From: Bradyrhizobium arachidis
GTDB lineage: Bacteria; Pseudomonadota; Alphaproteobacteria; Rhizobiales; Xanthobacteraceae
DNA: 64,000 bases
Assembly: GCF_024758505.1 (NCBI RefSeq)
Contig: NZ_CP077970.1
Location: 3,658,001-3,722,000 of the forward strand
Direction of reading: 5' to 3'
Shown here: positions 9,629 to 19,160 of the stretch, one piece after another
How positions within the stretch are numbered: position 1 is the first letter of the stretch
Layout: the number at the start of each line of letters is the position of its first letter
The notes under the pieces: generated by a model
Seen by the model: only the letters and a program-made list of their open reading frames with translations
Told to the model about the DNA's origin: nothing
Databases searched by the model: none
Made by a program: the position numbers and the translations under genes

Positions 9629-9692
9629 CGTAGGATGGGTTACGCCGAGCGGTTTGCGCTTCGCGCAATCCGCGGGGCTAACCCACCCTACG
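9629..9692. repeat. Dispersed palindromic repeat, CGTAGGGTGGGTTA family, copy 1
   Basis: Outer arms CGTAGGATGGGTTA and TAACCCACCCTACG pair with one mismatch around an interior containing ACGCCGAGCGG, GCTTCGCGCA and CCGCGGGGCTAA. The same interior words recur at 10899-11005. It lies between convergent genes and can form a long stem-loop. Confidence 0.8.
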
Positions 9693-9701
9693 GCACCGAG
9701 T

Positions 9702-10874
9702 CTAACCCGCCGGCATCGTCTTCTCGATCAGGCGCACCCAATAGGAGGCGCCGTGGCCAAGGATGTTGTCGTTGAAGACGTAGGCGGGGTGGTGGCATTC
9801 CTGGCCATCGCCCATGCCGACCAGGATCATCGCGCCGGGGCGGGCCTCCAGCATGAAGGAAAAGTCTTCGGCGCCCATCATCGGGATGAACTTTTCGTTG
9901 ACCCGATCGGCGCCGACGATGTCGCGGGCGATTTCGGCGGCGACGCCGGCCTCGCGCGCATGGTTCATCGTCACCGGATACATGCGGGTGTATCTAGTCT
10001 CGGCCGATCCGCCAAAGGCGCGCGCGATGCTGTCGGTGACCTCACCGATGCGACGCTCGACGAGATCGCGCACCTCGGGGTCGAGCGTGCGCACGGTGCC
10101 GCGAAGCACCGCGGTCTCAGGAATGATGTTGTCGGCCGTACCAGCGTGGAACTGCGTGACCGAGATCACCGCCGACTTCAAGGGATCGACGTTGCGCGCA
10201 ACGATCGATTGCAGCGCGTTGACGATCTGCGAGCCGATCAGGACGCTGTCGACCGCCTTGTGTGGCAGGGCGCCGGCGTGCCCGCCCTTGCCGGTGACGA
10301 TGATCTCGATGGTGTCGGAGGAGGCGAGCATTGCGCCCGGCGTCGTCGCAAAATGGCCCTCGGGCAGGTTCGGCATGTTATGCATGCCGTAGACTTCCTG
10401 AATGCCCCAGCGCGTCATCATCCCGTCGTCGACCATCGCCTTGCCGCCGCCGCCGCCTTCTTCGGCCGGCTGGAAGATGACGACGGCCGTGCCGTCGAAA
10501 TTGCGCGTCTCGGCGAGATATTTTGCGGCGCCGAGCAGCATTGCGGTGTGGCCGTCATGGCCGCAGGCGTGCATCTTGCCCGGCACCTTCGAGGCGTAGG
10601 GCACATTGGCGGCTTCCAGAATCGGCAGCGCGTCCATGTCGGCGCGCAGGCCGATGGTGCGACCGGAGCCGGTCTTGCGGCCGCGGATCACGCCGACGAC
10701 GCCGGTCTTGCCGATGCCCGTCACCACCTCGTCGCAGCCGAACGCGCGCAGCTTGTCGGCGACGATGCCGGCGGTGCGGTGGACCTCGTAGAGCAGCTCC
10801 GGGTTCTCATGAAAATCATGGCGCCAGGCGGCCATTTCGTCTGACAGGGCGGCGATGCGGTTGACGATGGGCAT
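9702..10874 (-). CDS. M20 family amidohydrolase (hippurate hydrolase-like)
   Basis: 390 residues from the ATG at 10874; an upstream ATG at 10928 falls inside a dispersed repeat and is unlikely. Family motifs are clear: WRHDFHENPELLYEV, IGLRADMDALPI, the metal-binding HACGHDGHTAML, the catalytic/metal PAEEGGGGG, the dimerisation-domain GKGGHAGALPHKAVD, and a C-terminal PMMGAEDFSFML. These enzymes hydrolyse N-acyl amino acids such as hippurate or indole-3-acetyl conjugates in the cytoplasm using a bimetal centre. The exact substrate is not determined. It stands alone between two copies of the same palindromic repeat. Confidence 0.92.
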   Translation of the reverse strand: MPIVNRIAALSDEMAAWRHDFHENPELLYEVHRTAGIVADKLRAFGCDEVVTGIGKTGVVGVIRGRKTGSGRTIGLRADMDALPILEAANVPYASKVPGKMHACGHDGHTAMLLGAAKYLAETRNFDGTAVVIFQPAEEGGGGGKAMVDDGMMTRWGIQEVYGMHNMPNLPEGHFATTPGAMLASSDTIEIIVTGKGGHAGALPHKAVDSVLIGSQIVNALQSIVARNVDPLKSAVISVTQFHAGTADNIIPETAVLRGTVRTLDPEVRDLVERRIGEVTDSIARAFGGSAETRYTRMYPVTMNHAREAGVAAEIARDIVGADRVNEKFIPMMGAEDFSFMLEARPGAMILVGMGDGQECHHPAYVFNDNILGHGASYWVRLIEKTMPAG

Positions 10875-10898
10875 GGGAAGGGTCCGTTTGTTGTTGTT

Positions 10899-11005
10899 CG
10901 TAGGGTGGGTTAGCGTAGCGTAACCCACCGTGGTGTCACGAGGAATGGTCGATTACGCCGAGCGGACTGGGCTTCGCGCAGCCGCGGGGCTAATCCACCC
11001 TGCGG
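10899..11005. repeat. Dispersed palindromic repeat, CGTAGGGTGGGTTA family, copy 2 (composite)
   Basis: CGTAGGGTGGGTTA is followed after 8 bases by TAACCCACC, forming a compact stem. A second part at 10951-11005 repeats the interior words of the copy at 9629 (ACGCCGAGCGG, GCTTCGCGCA, CCGCGGGGCTAA, CCACCCTGCGG). The element looks like two overlapping or partly deleted copies. It covers the upstream region of the M20 amidohydrolase. Confidence 0.75.
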
Positions 11006-11050
11006 TTTTGCAATAGGGTCGTGGAAGACAGGCCGGGACGGGGGCAAGCG

Positions 11051-11545
11051 ATGCGGTTCGGACGCGACATTTTTGTGCTGGCTGCCTGCCTCTCCGTCAT
11101 TGCCGGCCCGGCCTTCGCCTGCGATGTTGGCTCGGCGACCGCCGCGATCGATGCGATCAGCCAGAAGATCCTCGCCCGCCAGGTGAAGCGCATCGATCTG
11201 TTGAAGATATCCGATCGCTTGCTCGCCAATATTCCGATCTCGCCGGAACATTTTGCGAGCTATTCCAGCGAACGTTCGACGCTGCTCTTGACCGAGCGTG
11301 ATGCAGCGGAGCTGGCCGCGGCCGTCAAGACGCTGGCGCCGGCACAATTGGCCTACCAGCCCGATCTGCGCTGGCAGCTCGTGTTGCTGGATGACTCCGG
11401 CAACAAGCTGCATACGATCTTCTTCAGCAAGCGCTACGTGCAGGGGCGCGGCCGAAGCGGCTATGTCGACGGCAACATGTGCAGCTTCGGCACATCAACG
11501 ATCGGCAGCCCTGCGCTGGTGAAGTGGCTGCAGAAGCGATTGTAG
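11051..11545 (+). CDS. Exported hypothetical protein
   Basis: 164 residues from the ATG at 11051, preceded by GGGGGCA. The first 24 residues form a signal peptide (MRFGRDIFVLAACLSVIAGPAFA, then CDVG), so the mature protein is periplasmic; a cysteine just after the cleavage site is not in a normal lipobox. A helical segment (about 28-70) is followed by a small domain ending NMCSFGTSTIGSPALVKWLQKRL. The cysteines at the mature N-terminus and in NMCSF could form a disulfide. No family was recognised and the neighbours are unrelated. Confidence 0.7.
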   Translation: MRFGRDIFVLAACLSVIAGPAFACDVGSATAAIDAISQKILARQVKRIDLLKISDRLLANIPISPEHFASYSSERSTLLLTERDAAELAAAVKTLAPAQLAYQPDLRWQLVLLDDSGNKLHTIFFSKRYVQGRGRSGYVDGNMCSFGTSTIGSPALVKWLQKRL

Positions 11546-11554
11546 TGGCTCGCC

Positions 11555-11671
11555 GTCATTCCGGGGCGACGCGAAGCGTCGAACCCGGAATCCAGAGGTT
11601 TGTGGCAGGAGATTCCACAATGCGCAATTGCGCATTGGGGTTCACGCGCGCCGCGCGTGCTCCGGAATGAC
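11555..11671. repeat. Dispersed palindromic repeat, GTCATTCCGGGGCG family, copy 1
   Basis: Starts GTCATTCCGGGGCG and ends CCGGAATGAC, so the ends are inverted repeats. It contains the internal word GAACCCGGAATCC shared with copies at 44779, 49306 and 58305. It lies between convergent genes. Confidence 0.85.
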
Positions 11672-11679
11672 AAGAGGCT

Positions 11680-12987
<1,308 letters not shown>

Positions 12988-13156
12988 GCGACGGCTCCAA
13001 AGGTGGGCGGGCGGCCCCGAAGGGGGCGCGCGACCTGCCAAAATGCTTTTTACGCCGCGATTTAGCAGAGCTGGGAGGGCGAAACAAACCGGAATGGCTA
13101 GCCAGCGGGGGATATTGGGGTGGTTTGGATCATTCCGGTCAATCACGGAAAACTGA

Positions 13157-13195
13157 CTGACAGATATTGAAATCTGTCAGCGAGATGTGTATATC
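13157..13195 (+). promoter_or_regulatory. Inverted-repeat operator overlapping a sigma70-like promoter
   Basis: CTGACAGAT (13157-13165) and ATCTGTCAG (13172-13180) form a perfect inverted repeat with a 6-bp spacer. TTGAAA at 13167-13172 and TATATC at 13190-13195, 17 bp apart, fit a -35/-10 promoter on the plus strand, and the repeat covers the -35 box. The transcript would read through the small ORF at 13314 into the TetR gene at 13505. Autoregulation by that TetR protein is inferred. Confidence 0.6.
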
Positions 13196-13313
13196 CGTTC
13201 TCGGATGCTCCAATTGAGCGTCCTGCCGGCCGTCCACGGGGGGCCCGACATCCGAAACAAACCGGATCGAGGGACGTAATTGAAGGGCAGCCGGGGATAA
13301 GTGGAGAAAGACA

Positions 13314-13415
13314 ATGACTATCGAGATCCTCAATTTCACCGGGCAGATCGGGCAGTGGCTCAATTTGCTGGTTGCGCGCCAGATCGCGGCGCAGGCTGCA
13401 AAATTGCCCCACTAA
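13314..13415 (+). CDS. Possible 33-residue small protein or leader peptide
   Basis: An ATG with GGAGAAAG about 7 bases upstream opens a 33-codon frame ending TAA. The peptide begins MTIEILNFTGQIGQWLNL and ends in a basic, Ala-rich stretch, giving an amphipathic helix-like profile. It lies between a well-formed promoter/operator (13157-13195) and the TetR gene at 13505, 89 bases before the latter's start. It could be a translated leader or a small functional protein. Coding evidence is limited to the ribosome binding site and the context. Confidence 0.4.
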   Translation: MTIEILNFTGQIGQWLNLLVARQIAAQAAKLPH

Positions 13416-13504
13416 GGGCCGAGCTTTCCGAACGACCGGCATGGGCGCTTCGGAAGCAGCCCTTTCGCCGGAAGATTGGCCCCTCAAGGGAACATGGTGC
13501 TGGC

Positions 13505-14095
13505 ATGAATGAAGCCGTGGTTCTGACCCCCGAGCGCATCCTCGAAGTGACCGAGGACGTGCTGCGGCGCTATGGACTTGCCAAAGCCACAGTGGTGGAC
13601 GTTGCGCGTGCGCTCGATGTGAGCCACGGCAGCGTCTATCGTCATTGTCCGAGCAAGGCTTCGCTGCGCGAGGCGGTCGCCAAACGCTGGCTCGACCGCA
13701 TCGACGCGCCCTTGCGCAAGATCGCCGAAGACAGCACCGGTCCGGCGTCGGCCCGGCTGGACGCCTGGCTGCGCACGCTGTTCGCCGCCAAGCGTTCACG
13801 CGTGCTCGATGACCCCGAGATGTTCCAGACCTATCTGACGCTGGCGCGCGAGGCCTGTGCGGCCGTCAAATGTCACAAGGACACGATGATCGATCAGATC
13901 GCGTCTATCCTGACCGACGGCGTGAAGCAGGGCGTATTCGCCGTGGACGACGTCAAGGCCAGCGCACGCGCGATATTCGATGCGACCGTCCGTTTCCACC
14001 ACCCGGCCCATGCCGACGAGTGGAAGGACGCCGATCTGCCCGCCCGCGTCGATGCGACGCTCGCGCTGGTGTTGCGCGGGTTGAAGGCGGCCTAA
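13505..14095 (+). CDS. TetR family transcriptional regulator
   Basis: 196 residues from the ATG at 13505. The N-terminal DNA-binding domain (about 8-55) has the TetR layout: ILEVTEDVLRRYGLAKATVVDVARALDVSHGSVYRHCPSK, in which the helix-turn-helix and the recognition helix ending VYRH-PSK are clear. The C-terminal half is an all-helical ligand domain (KRSRVLDDPEMFQTYLTLA) of the group often annotated as TetR_C_7-like. It probably represses its own transcription by binding the inverted repeat at 13157-13180. No co-transcribed effector gene follows, so any regulated partner is elsewhere. Confidence 0.85.
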   Translation: MNEAVVLTPERILEVTEDVLRRYGLAKATVVDVARALDVSHGSVYRHCPSKASLREAVAKRWLDRIDAPLRKIAEDSTGPASARLDAWLRTLFAAKRSRVLDDPEMFQTYLTLAREACAAVKCHKDTMIDQIASILTDGVKQGVFAVDDVKASARAIFDATVRFHHPAHADEWKDADLPARVDATLALVLRGLKAA

Positions 14096-14100
14096 TGCAG

Positions 14101-14150
14101 GATCCGGAAAAGTGCGTAGCGGTTTTCCGAAAAGATCATGCTCAAACAAA
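14101..14150. repeat. Dispersed repeat, GATCCGGAAAAGTG family, copy 1
   Basis: The block starts GATCCGGAAAAGTG, continues with GCGGTTTTCCGAAAAGATCA and ends TGCTCAAACAA. GGAAAA and TTTTCC form an internal inverted repeat. A diverged, interrupted copy lies at 30851-30931. It sits directly after the TetR stop codon. Confidence 0.75.
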
Positions 14151-14190
14151 GAGCTAGACCCACGCTCATTTCAAAGCACGTAGCGGCGAC

Positions 14191-14496
14191 TCACCCCCTT
14201 GCCTTCTGAAGGACCGCGCTTTCGCGAAGCGACGGCGAGGGAGCCGCGTGTTTGCGTACGTGAAATGCGCGGCCGTCCGACGGCACAACCGGCGGGCTTT
14301 CCGGATATGCATTGACTGCGATTTCGACGGCGTCCTTTGAGCGCCGTCGAAGGCGATAGAATGTCAGCTCCTGATCGAGCATGGGGCAGCGGAAGTGGAC
14401 GATGGCCGTGTCCGGCAAGCGGCAAAGTTCGTCGATGAGCTCGCCTACCGTAATGATCGGGGGATGCGGGACTGCCTTGTGATTGGCCTTACTCAT
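14191..14496 (-). CDS. Small hypothetical protein
   Basis: 101 residues. GAAGGAGT lies 6 bases upstream of the ATG at 14496, a strong ribosome binding site. The first half (ITVGELIDELCRLPDTAIVHFRCP, about residues 15-39) reads as a helix followed by a beta strand and may be a small alpha/beta fold. The C-terminal third is basic. There are two cysteines but no zinc motif. I recognise no family. It stands alone between the TetR gene and the repeat-rich calcium-binding-like protein. Confidence 0.6.
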   Translation of the reverse strand: MSKANHKAVPHPPIITVGELIDELCRLPDTAIVHFRCPMLDQELTFYRLRRRSKDAVEIAVNAYPESPPVVPSDGRAFHVRKHAAPSPSLRESAVLQKARG

Positions 14497-14651
14497 GGCA
14501 TGACTCCTTCACTCCGCTACTAACCGCAGCGCGACGGGGTCGGTTCCATTCCGCACAGCGCGGCACAAGGGTACGAACTGCGCTCCTATCGATCCCGAAC
14601 GCAAGCCGCGCGACTTTCACGCGCCGCTCCAGCTTGTTCCTGCGGCGATGG

Positions 14652-14683
14652 GCAGGATGAAGGGGGCTACCCCATCATCCTGC
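14652..14683 (-). terminator. Stem-loop downstream of the 32-residue-repeat protein gene
   Basis: GCAGGATGA (14652-14660) pairs with TCATCCTGC (14675-14683), and the loop itself contains GGGG-CTA-CCCC. It begins 15 bases after the stop codon of the minus-strand gene at 14698. No T tract follows, so termination or 3'-end protection is inferred. Confidence 0.55.
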
Positions 14684-14697
14684 GTGTTTGTGAGCCG

Positions 14698-15891
14698 TCA
14701 GATGATGAAGTCCGTCTGATGAAGGGCCGCCGTGTGCACGCCGTCCAATGTGATCGTATCGTTGGCAGTCAGGTGGATCACGGCATCGCCGGCGCTATTG
14801 TCGCTGATGACGCTGGAGACGGCAGCCCAGTCCGCAAAACCGTAGTCATGCAGGTTGATCAGGTCGTGTTCCGGCGCCGTGCTGCCGACGGCCATATTGC
14901 CTTGATTGAAGTCGTTGATGATGTCCTGGCCGGACCCGGTATTGAAGACAAACGTGTCGTTGTTCGGACCGCCCCACAGGAGATCGTTGCCGCCGCCACC
15001 GTTGAGAGTATCGGTGCCTCCGGTGATCGAGCCCGGGGCTGACGGAGCGTAGCTCCGCGCATCGCCCCACAGGAGATCGGGGGTCGATGCTCCCATGAGA
15101 ATGTCGTTCCCGCCGTGAGCATTGCCCGACATGGTTGGGGCGTCCCCCGTCAAGCTGGCGTGTGCGGCCGCCGGCTCGCCATTGACGATGGCCGTGAGGA
15201 TGTCGTCGCCGCCTTTGGCATTGTCGGTCATGGAAATTCCCGCATCTCCCGACAGGCTTCCTCCTCCGACTTGAACGTCGGCGGTCGCGGTAAAGGTGAG
15301 AGTGTCATTGCCGCCAACCGCGTTGCCGGTCATGGAATCATGAGCGTCACCGCTGAGGCTCTCGCCACCCTCCAGTCCATAGTCTGTCGCGCTGAGCGTG
15401 TCGTTCCCGCCATGTGCGTGGTCAGTCATGGAACCGCCGGCATCGCCGCTCAGCGCGCCGAACGATCTCCACCCGGTCGACGCCGTAAGGCTGTCGTTGC
15501 CGCCCTTCGCAGAACCCGACATGTCGCCTTGGGCGTCGCCGTAGAGAGAAATGTCGGTGAAGAGTGTGTTGTGACCATCGGCAGAGAGCGTGTCGTTGCC
15601 GCCCTTGGCATTGTCGGACATGGATTGGGCATCTCCGACGAGGACGGCGCCATCCCAGCCGCCATTTATGTTCACCACGAGAGTATCGTTCCCTCCGTGA
15701 GAATCGCCATGCATGGCCACCAGGTCTTCGCCGACGAGCGTTACATGCGAGTTGAGGTCCGAGATGGTTGCCGTGAGCGCATCGTTTCCGCCCCAGTCGT
15801 CGGTTGCGAAACCCGGATCTCCGAGCACCGTCTTGGATTGGCCGAAGTCCGGCAGGGTGACCGTGATCGTGTCGTTTGGCAGCTTGTGCAT
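14698..15891 (-). CDS. Calcium-binding-like protein made of 32-residue GGND repeats (RTX-related)
   Basis: 397 residues, acidic and rich in Gly, Asp, Asn and Thr. GGND-type motifs occur at residues 34, 66, 97, 130, 161, 193, 227, 260, 291 and 300, so all but the last are spaced 31-34 residues apart. A typical unit reads SLSGDAHDSMTGNAVGGND. The last two motifs (GGTDTLNGGGGNDLLWGG) are the normal tandem RTX nonapeptide, followed by a C-terminal NDTFVFNTGSGQDIINDF domain and a hydrophobic end (DTITLDGVHTAALHQTDFII) like those read by type I secretion systems. There is no N-terminal signal peptide. It is probably secreted and folds on Ca2+, but no type I exporter genes are nearby. Confidence 0.75.
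   Translation of the reverse strand: MHKLPNDTITVTLPDFGQSKTVLGDPGFATDDWGGNDALTATISDLNSHVTLVGEDLVAMHGDSHGGNDTLVVNINGGWDGAVLVGDAQSMSDNAKGGNDTLSADGHNTLFTDISLYGDAQGDMSGSAKGGNDSLTASTGWRSFGALSGDAGGSMTDHAHGGNDTLSATDYGLEGGESLSGDAHDSMTGNAVGGNDTLTFTATADVQVGGGSLSGDAGISMTDNAKGGDDILTAIVNGEPAAAHASLTGDAPTMSGNAHGGNDILMGASTPDLLWGDARSYAPSAPGSITGGTDTLNGGGGNDLLWGGPNNDTFVFNTGSGQDIINDFNQGNMAVGSTAPEHDLINLHDYGFADWAAVSSVISDNSAGDAVIHLTANDTITLDGVHTAALHQTDFII
14960..15800 (-). repeat. About nine coding repeats of roughly 96 bp
   Basis: Within the GGND-repeat gene, the words encoding GDA-x2-SMT-x-NA-x-GGND recur every 93-102 bp. Diverged copies lie head to tail on the minus strand. The periodicity is visible in both DNA and protein. 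Confidence 0.75.
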
Positions 15892-16125
15892 GTCACTTCA
15901 CTCCGATTTCATTTCAGTCGCGAGGCCTGAAATGCAGCGGAGTCTTTGCAAGACGCGCTGTTGGCCGCGCTTGACTTCGAATCTACTCGGGGTTGATGGC
16001 GGAGGTTTGCTGCGGGCTTGGTTTGATTGCGACGAGGGAACAGCGCGGCGATGCGGCGCATTCATTCGCCGTCGAAGCTGTAACGGGAACAGGGCTGTGC
16101 GCGGAGAGAAACTTTTCGTCTGGCG

Positions 16126-16779
16126 CTAAAGCTTCGTCAGCCCACACGTCGCCGCGAGCCGCACGAGCTGCGCGTCCGTGCGCGCGCCGGTCTTGGTCTT
16201 GATCAGGTAGTGATAGTTCTGCACCGTCTTCACACTGAGATTGAGGTATGAGGCGATCTGCTCCGTCGTTGCGCCGGCCGCGAACTGGCGCAAGATCTCG
16301 ATTTCCCGCTCGCCCAGTTGATCGAGCACCGATCCCGTCGGTGACAGGCTTGCCTCGGCCAGCACATGGGCGATGTCGTCGCTCATCGCACGCTCGCCGC
16401 GCGCGACGCTGCGGACCGCCCTGACGACGGCGGAGGGTTCGCTGCTCTTGGTGACGAAGCCGTTGGCCCCCGCATTGAACGCGGATTTCACCAGCACTGC
16501 CTCGTTGTGCATGGTGAACACCAGGACGCGGGCGCGGGGATTGCGCGCGCGGATGTTCCTGATCGCTTCCAGCCCGCTGGCGCCGGGCATCGAGATATCC
16601 ATCACCACGACGTCCGGATCGTGCGCCTTGAAGGCGGCATAGGCGTCGGCCGCGTTGTCGGCTTCCGCCACCACATGCAGATCGCCCTGGCTTTCCAGCA
16701 CGCGGCGATAGCCTTGGCGAACGATCGGGTGATCGTCGACCAGCAGCACCGAGATGCCTTTTGCGTCGAGCTCGTTCAT
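16126..16779 (-). CDS. NarL/FixJ-type response regulator
   Basis: 217 residues. The receiver domain (about 9-125) has the acidic pair VLLVDDHPIVRQGY, the phosphorylation site D61 in VVVMDISMPG, and the switch Thr and Lys in VFTMHNEA and FVTKSSEP. The C-terminal LuxR-type helix-turn-helix is at about 150-210 (LGEREIEILRQFAAGATTEQIASYLNLSVKTVQNYHYLIKTK is the core). It starts 13 bases after the stop of the upstream kinase gene, so the two form one operon and almost certainly one phosphorelay. It may control the divergent MotA-like operon, but this is inference from position. Confidence 0.93.
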   Translation of the reverse strand: MNELDAKGISVLLVDDHPIVRQGYRRVLESQGDLHVVAEADNAADAYAAFKAHDPDVVVMDISMPGASGLEAIRNIRARNPRARVLVFTMHNEAVLVKSAFNAGANGFVTKSSEPSAVVRAVRSVARGERAMSDDIAHVLAEASLSPTGSVLDQLGEREIEILRQFAAGATTEQIASYLNLSVKTVQNYHYLIKTKTGARTDAQLVRLAATCGLTKL

Positions 16780-16792
16780 GTCGGCGCCGGCC

Positions 16793-18163
16793 TCACGCGG
16801 CGAGCGGGATTTTGGCCGCGACGCTCAGACCGCGGTTGGCGGGCGCAATCAACAGCGAGCCGCCCGCTGCGGTAACCCGTTCGCGGATGCCGGTCAGGCC
16901 ATGGCCGGCCGAGCGCGCGACCCGCTCGGCATCGCCGCCGCCGTCGTCCTCGACGCGGATCAGCAGCGCATTCTCGTCGCCCGACCGGCGCTCGATGCGC
17001 AAGACGATCTCGCGCGCCGCGCTGTGGCGCAGCGCATTTGTCAGGCATTCCTGCGCGACGCGATAGGCGGTGGTGGCCGCGACGCCGCGCACACCGGCGA
17101 GATCGCCCCTGAGATCGAGCTGGATCACCGGCTGCGTCGCGCTCTGCGAGCGCCAGCTATCGACCAGATTCACCAGGCTCGCCTCCAGGCCGAGTTCCTC
17201 AGGCAGTGGGTGGCGCAGACGGTTCAACGTCCCGCGCAGGCATGCCATGATGTGATGGGTGGCCTGCGAGATCATGCGCGCGTCCTGCGTGATCGCGTGT
17301 CCGTTCTTGTCCTTTGCGCTGGCCGTCTCGATGGTGTTGGCGAAGGCGAGGATGGCCGAGAGGTTTTGGCCGAACTCGTCGTGCAGCTCGCGGGCGAGCG
17401 CCCGCCGCTCGTCCTCGCGGATCTCGAGCAGGCGCCGCGTCAGCGCCGCGCGCTGGGCGGTCGCTTCCTCGAGCCGGTCGCCGAGCTCGCCGACGGCCTG
17501 GCCGATCATCGCGAGCTCCATGGAGCGGAAGCGCGGCAGCGGCGTGCGGTACTGGCCGCGCGCCATGCGCTGCAAGGCGGTGACGATCGAGCGCGCCGGC
17601 GCAAGCGTATGCGCGATCGCGAGCGAGGCGAGCAGCGCAATCGCCACCGACATCAAGAGCGCGACGTCGAGCACATTGAGGGTGTATTCCCAGGCGAGCG
17701 AGATCGCAGCGGCCGGATCGGGCGTCGCGATGACGGTGCCGGCCGCGGCAGCCCGGTCGCTCACGGGACGGACCACCTCGGCATGGCTGCCGAGGAAGGA
17801 CGGCACGATAGCCGCAAACCAGCGCGGGGCGGCCTGGCCGATGCCCTGGCTCTGGCCGCAGAGCGGCTTCTCGAAGGCGGTCGCGGGCGCGAACTGCACG
17901 CAGACGCCCGGCGAGATCAGCTTCATGGTCTCGAGCGTGCGCCAGTCGGGAACCGGCAGCAGATGTTCGCGCTCTCTGTTGCTGCGCAACAAAAGCTCTC
18001 GCCAATAGAGGGCTTCGAGGGCCTTTGCCACCCGCTGGGCGGAGGCGGAGGTGGCGCGATCGACGCTGCGATGGGCGTCCACGGTGGCCCAGACCGTGGC
18101 GGCCCCGAGGCAAAGCGCGACGATGACGAGCAGTCGGCCGACAAGCTGAAGCACGAGGCGCAT
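16793..18163 (-). CDS. Sensor histidine kinase, NarX/UhpB type (HisKA_3)
   Basis: 456 residues from the ATG at 18163, where TGGGGTGATCGCC precedes the start; the longer frame to 18253 is not signal-like. A first transmembrane helix (about 3-25) is followed by a periplasmic domain of about 140 residues with two cysteines (GVCVQFAP, KPLCGQ), resembling LapD/MoxY-type sensors. A second helix lies at about 165-187, then a HAMP-like linker. The phosphoacceptor is H261 in ALARELHDEFGQNLSA, and the ATPase has QECLTNALRHS and EDDGGGD. It phosphorylates the response regulator encoded just downstream. The divergent promoter region separates it from a three-gene membrane operon. Confidence 0.92.
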   Translation of the reverse strand: MRLVLQLVGRLLVIVALCLGAATVWATVDAHRSVDRATSASAQRVAKALEALYWRELLLRSNREREHLLPVPDWRTLETMKLISPGVCVQFAPATAFEKPLCGQSQGIGQAAPRWFAAIVPSFLGSHAEVVRPVSDRAAAAGTVIATPDPAAAISLAWEYTLNVLDVALLMSVAIALLASLAIAHTLAPARSIVTALQRMARGQYRTPLPRFRSMELAMIGQAVGELGDRLEEATAQRAALTRRLLEIREDERRALARELHDEFGQNLSAILAFANTIETASAKDKNGHAITQDARMISQATHHIMACLRGTLNRLRHPLPEELGLEASLVNLVDSWRSQSATQPVIQLDLRGDLAGVRGVAATTAYRVAQECLTNALRHSAAREIVLRIERRSGDENALLIRVEDDGGGDAERVARSAGHGLTGIRERVTAAGGSLLIAPANRGLSVAAKIPLAA

Positions 18164-18350
18164 GGCGATCACCCCAAAAATGTGACCGCCGAGAGTAACA
18201 ACGGCGCCATGCATTGCCAATCGGAAGGGAACGGCAGGCGCATCTTCGGGCAAATTTCCCGACGCACTTTGGGCATGACTCTTTGGACCGAAGCGTGCAG
18301 CTTTGCTCTAATTGGGGCAGGGCATTTTGATGGGCGGGAGCCGACGCAGC

Positions 18351-19160
18351 ATGAGCACTGTGACCATTGGACGGATGGCGCTGCCCGCCGGAGATGATGC
18401 CTCCGAGCGAAGCGCGCTGCTGCTGTGGATGATCTTTACGGGCCTGTCGGTCTTCGCCGTGGTGCTGCTCTGGCGCTTCGGCTTGATCCGCCTGATGGTG
18501 GCCTCCGACAGGACCTACATTTCGAGCCTGATCGCGGTCCTCTATATCGTCACCTGCGGCCATTGCTTCTGGCGCACCCGCGCCATCGCGCGGGAGGGAG
18601 CGGCAGCACGGCGCTGCCGCGCGGTGCTGGCCTCAGTCGACGGCGCCAAAGCGCTGGACGCCGGCGCAACGTCGCTGCCGCCAGGGCTGGTCAGGGATCA
18701 CATCGCAAGTCTCGCGACGAAAGCGGCGGCGCAGGACTATCGCGCGGTCGACCAGACGCTTCTGCTCAGGACGCTAGCGGATCGCCTGCGCGGTTCCAAC
18801 GGCTTTGGCGCCTTCGTCTCGGATACGCTGATGAAGCTCGGCCTGCTCGGAACCATCATCGGCTTCATCATCATGCTGGCGCCGATCGCGACGCTTGATG
18901 CTGCCGACAAGGCCGCGATGAAGACCTCGATGGGGCTGATGAGCGACGGCATGGCGGTCGCGATGTACACCACGCTCGCGGGCCTCGTCGGCTCGATCCT
19001 GGTCCGCATCCAGTATTACATGCTGGATGCCGCAACCCAGCGGGTGTTCTCCGACGCCGTGATGATGACCGAGACCTATGTGACGCCGGCTCTCGAACGC
19101 AAAGGCGCTGACAAGGGTGCGGGCAAGGGTCTGGGCAAGGGTCTGGAAACGTCGCCATGA
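18351..19160 (+). CDS. MotA/TolQ/ExbB-like proton channel family protein
   Basis: 269 residues from the ATG at 18351; an in-frame ATG at 18330 is an alternative. Transmembrane helices lie at about 22-43 and 53-74, then a cytoplasmic helical region, then two more at about 155-175 and 199-222. The last two carry the family hallmarks: TLMKLGLLGTIIGFIIML and MAVAMYTTLAGLVGSILV, which line the ion channel in TolQ/ExbB/MotA. The C-terminus ends in a Lys/Gly run of short KG repeats. It overlaps the next gene by 4 bases (ATGA), so a complex with the two downstream products is likely. There is no flagellar, Tol or TonB gene nearby. Confidence 0.82.
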   Translation: MSTVTIGRMALPAGDDASERSALLLWMIFTGLSVFAVVLLWRFGLIRLMVASDRTYISSLIAVLYIVTCGHCFWRTRAIAREGAAARRCRAVLASVDGAKALDAGATSLPPGLVRDHIASLATKAAAQDYRAVDQTLLLRTLADRLRGSNGFGAFVSDTLMKLGLLGTIIGFIIMLAPIATLDAADKAAMKTSMGLMSDGMAVAMYTTLAGLVGSILVRIQYYMLDAATQRVFSDAVMMTETYVTPALERKGADKGAGKGLGKGLETSP

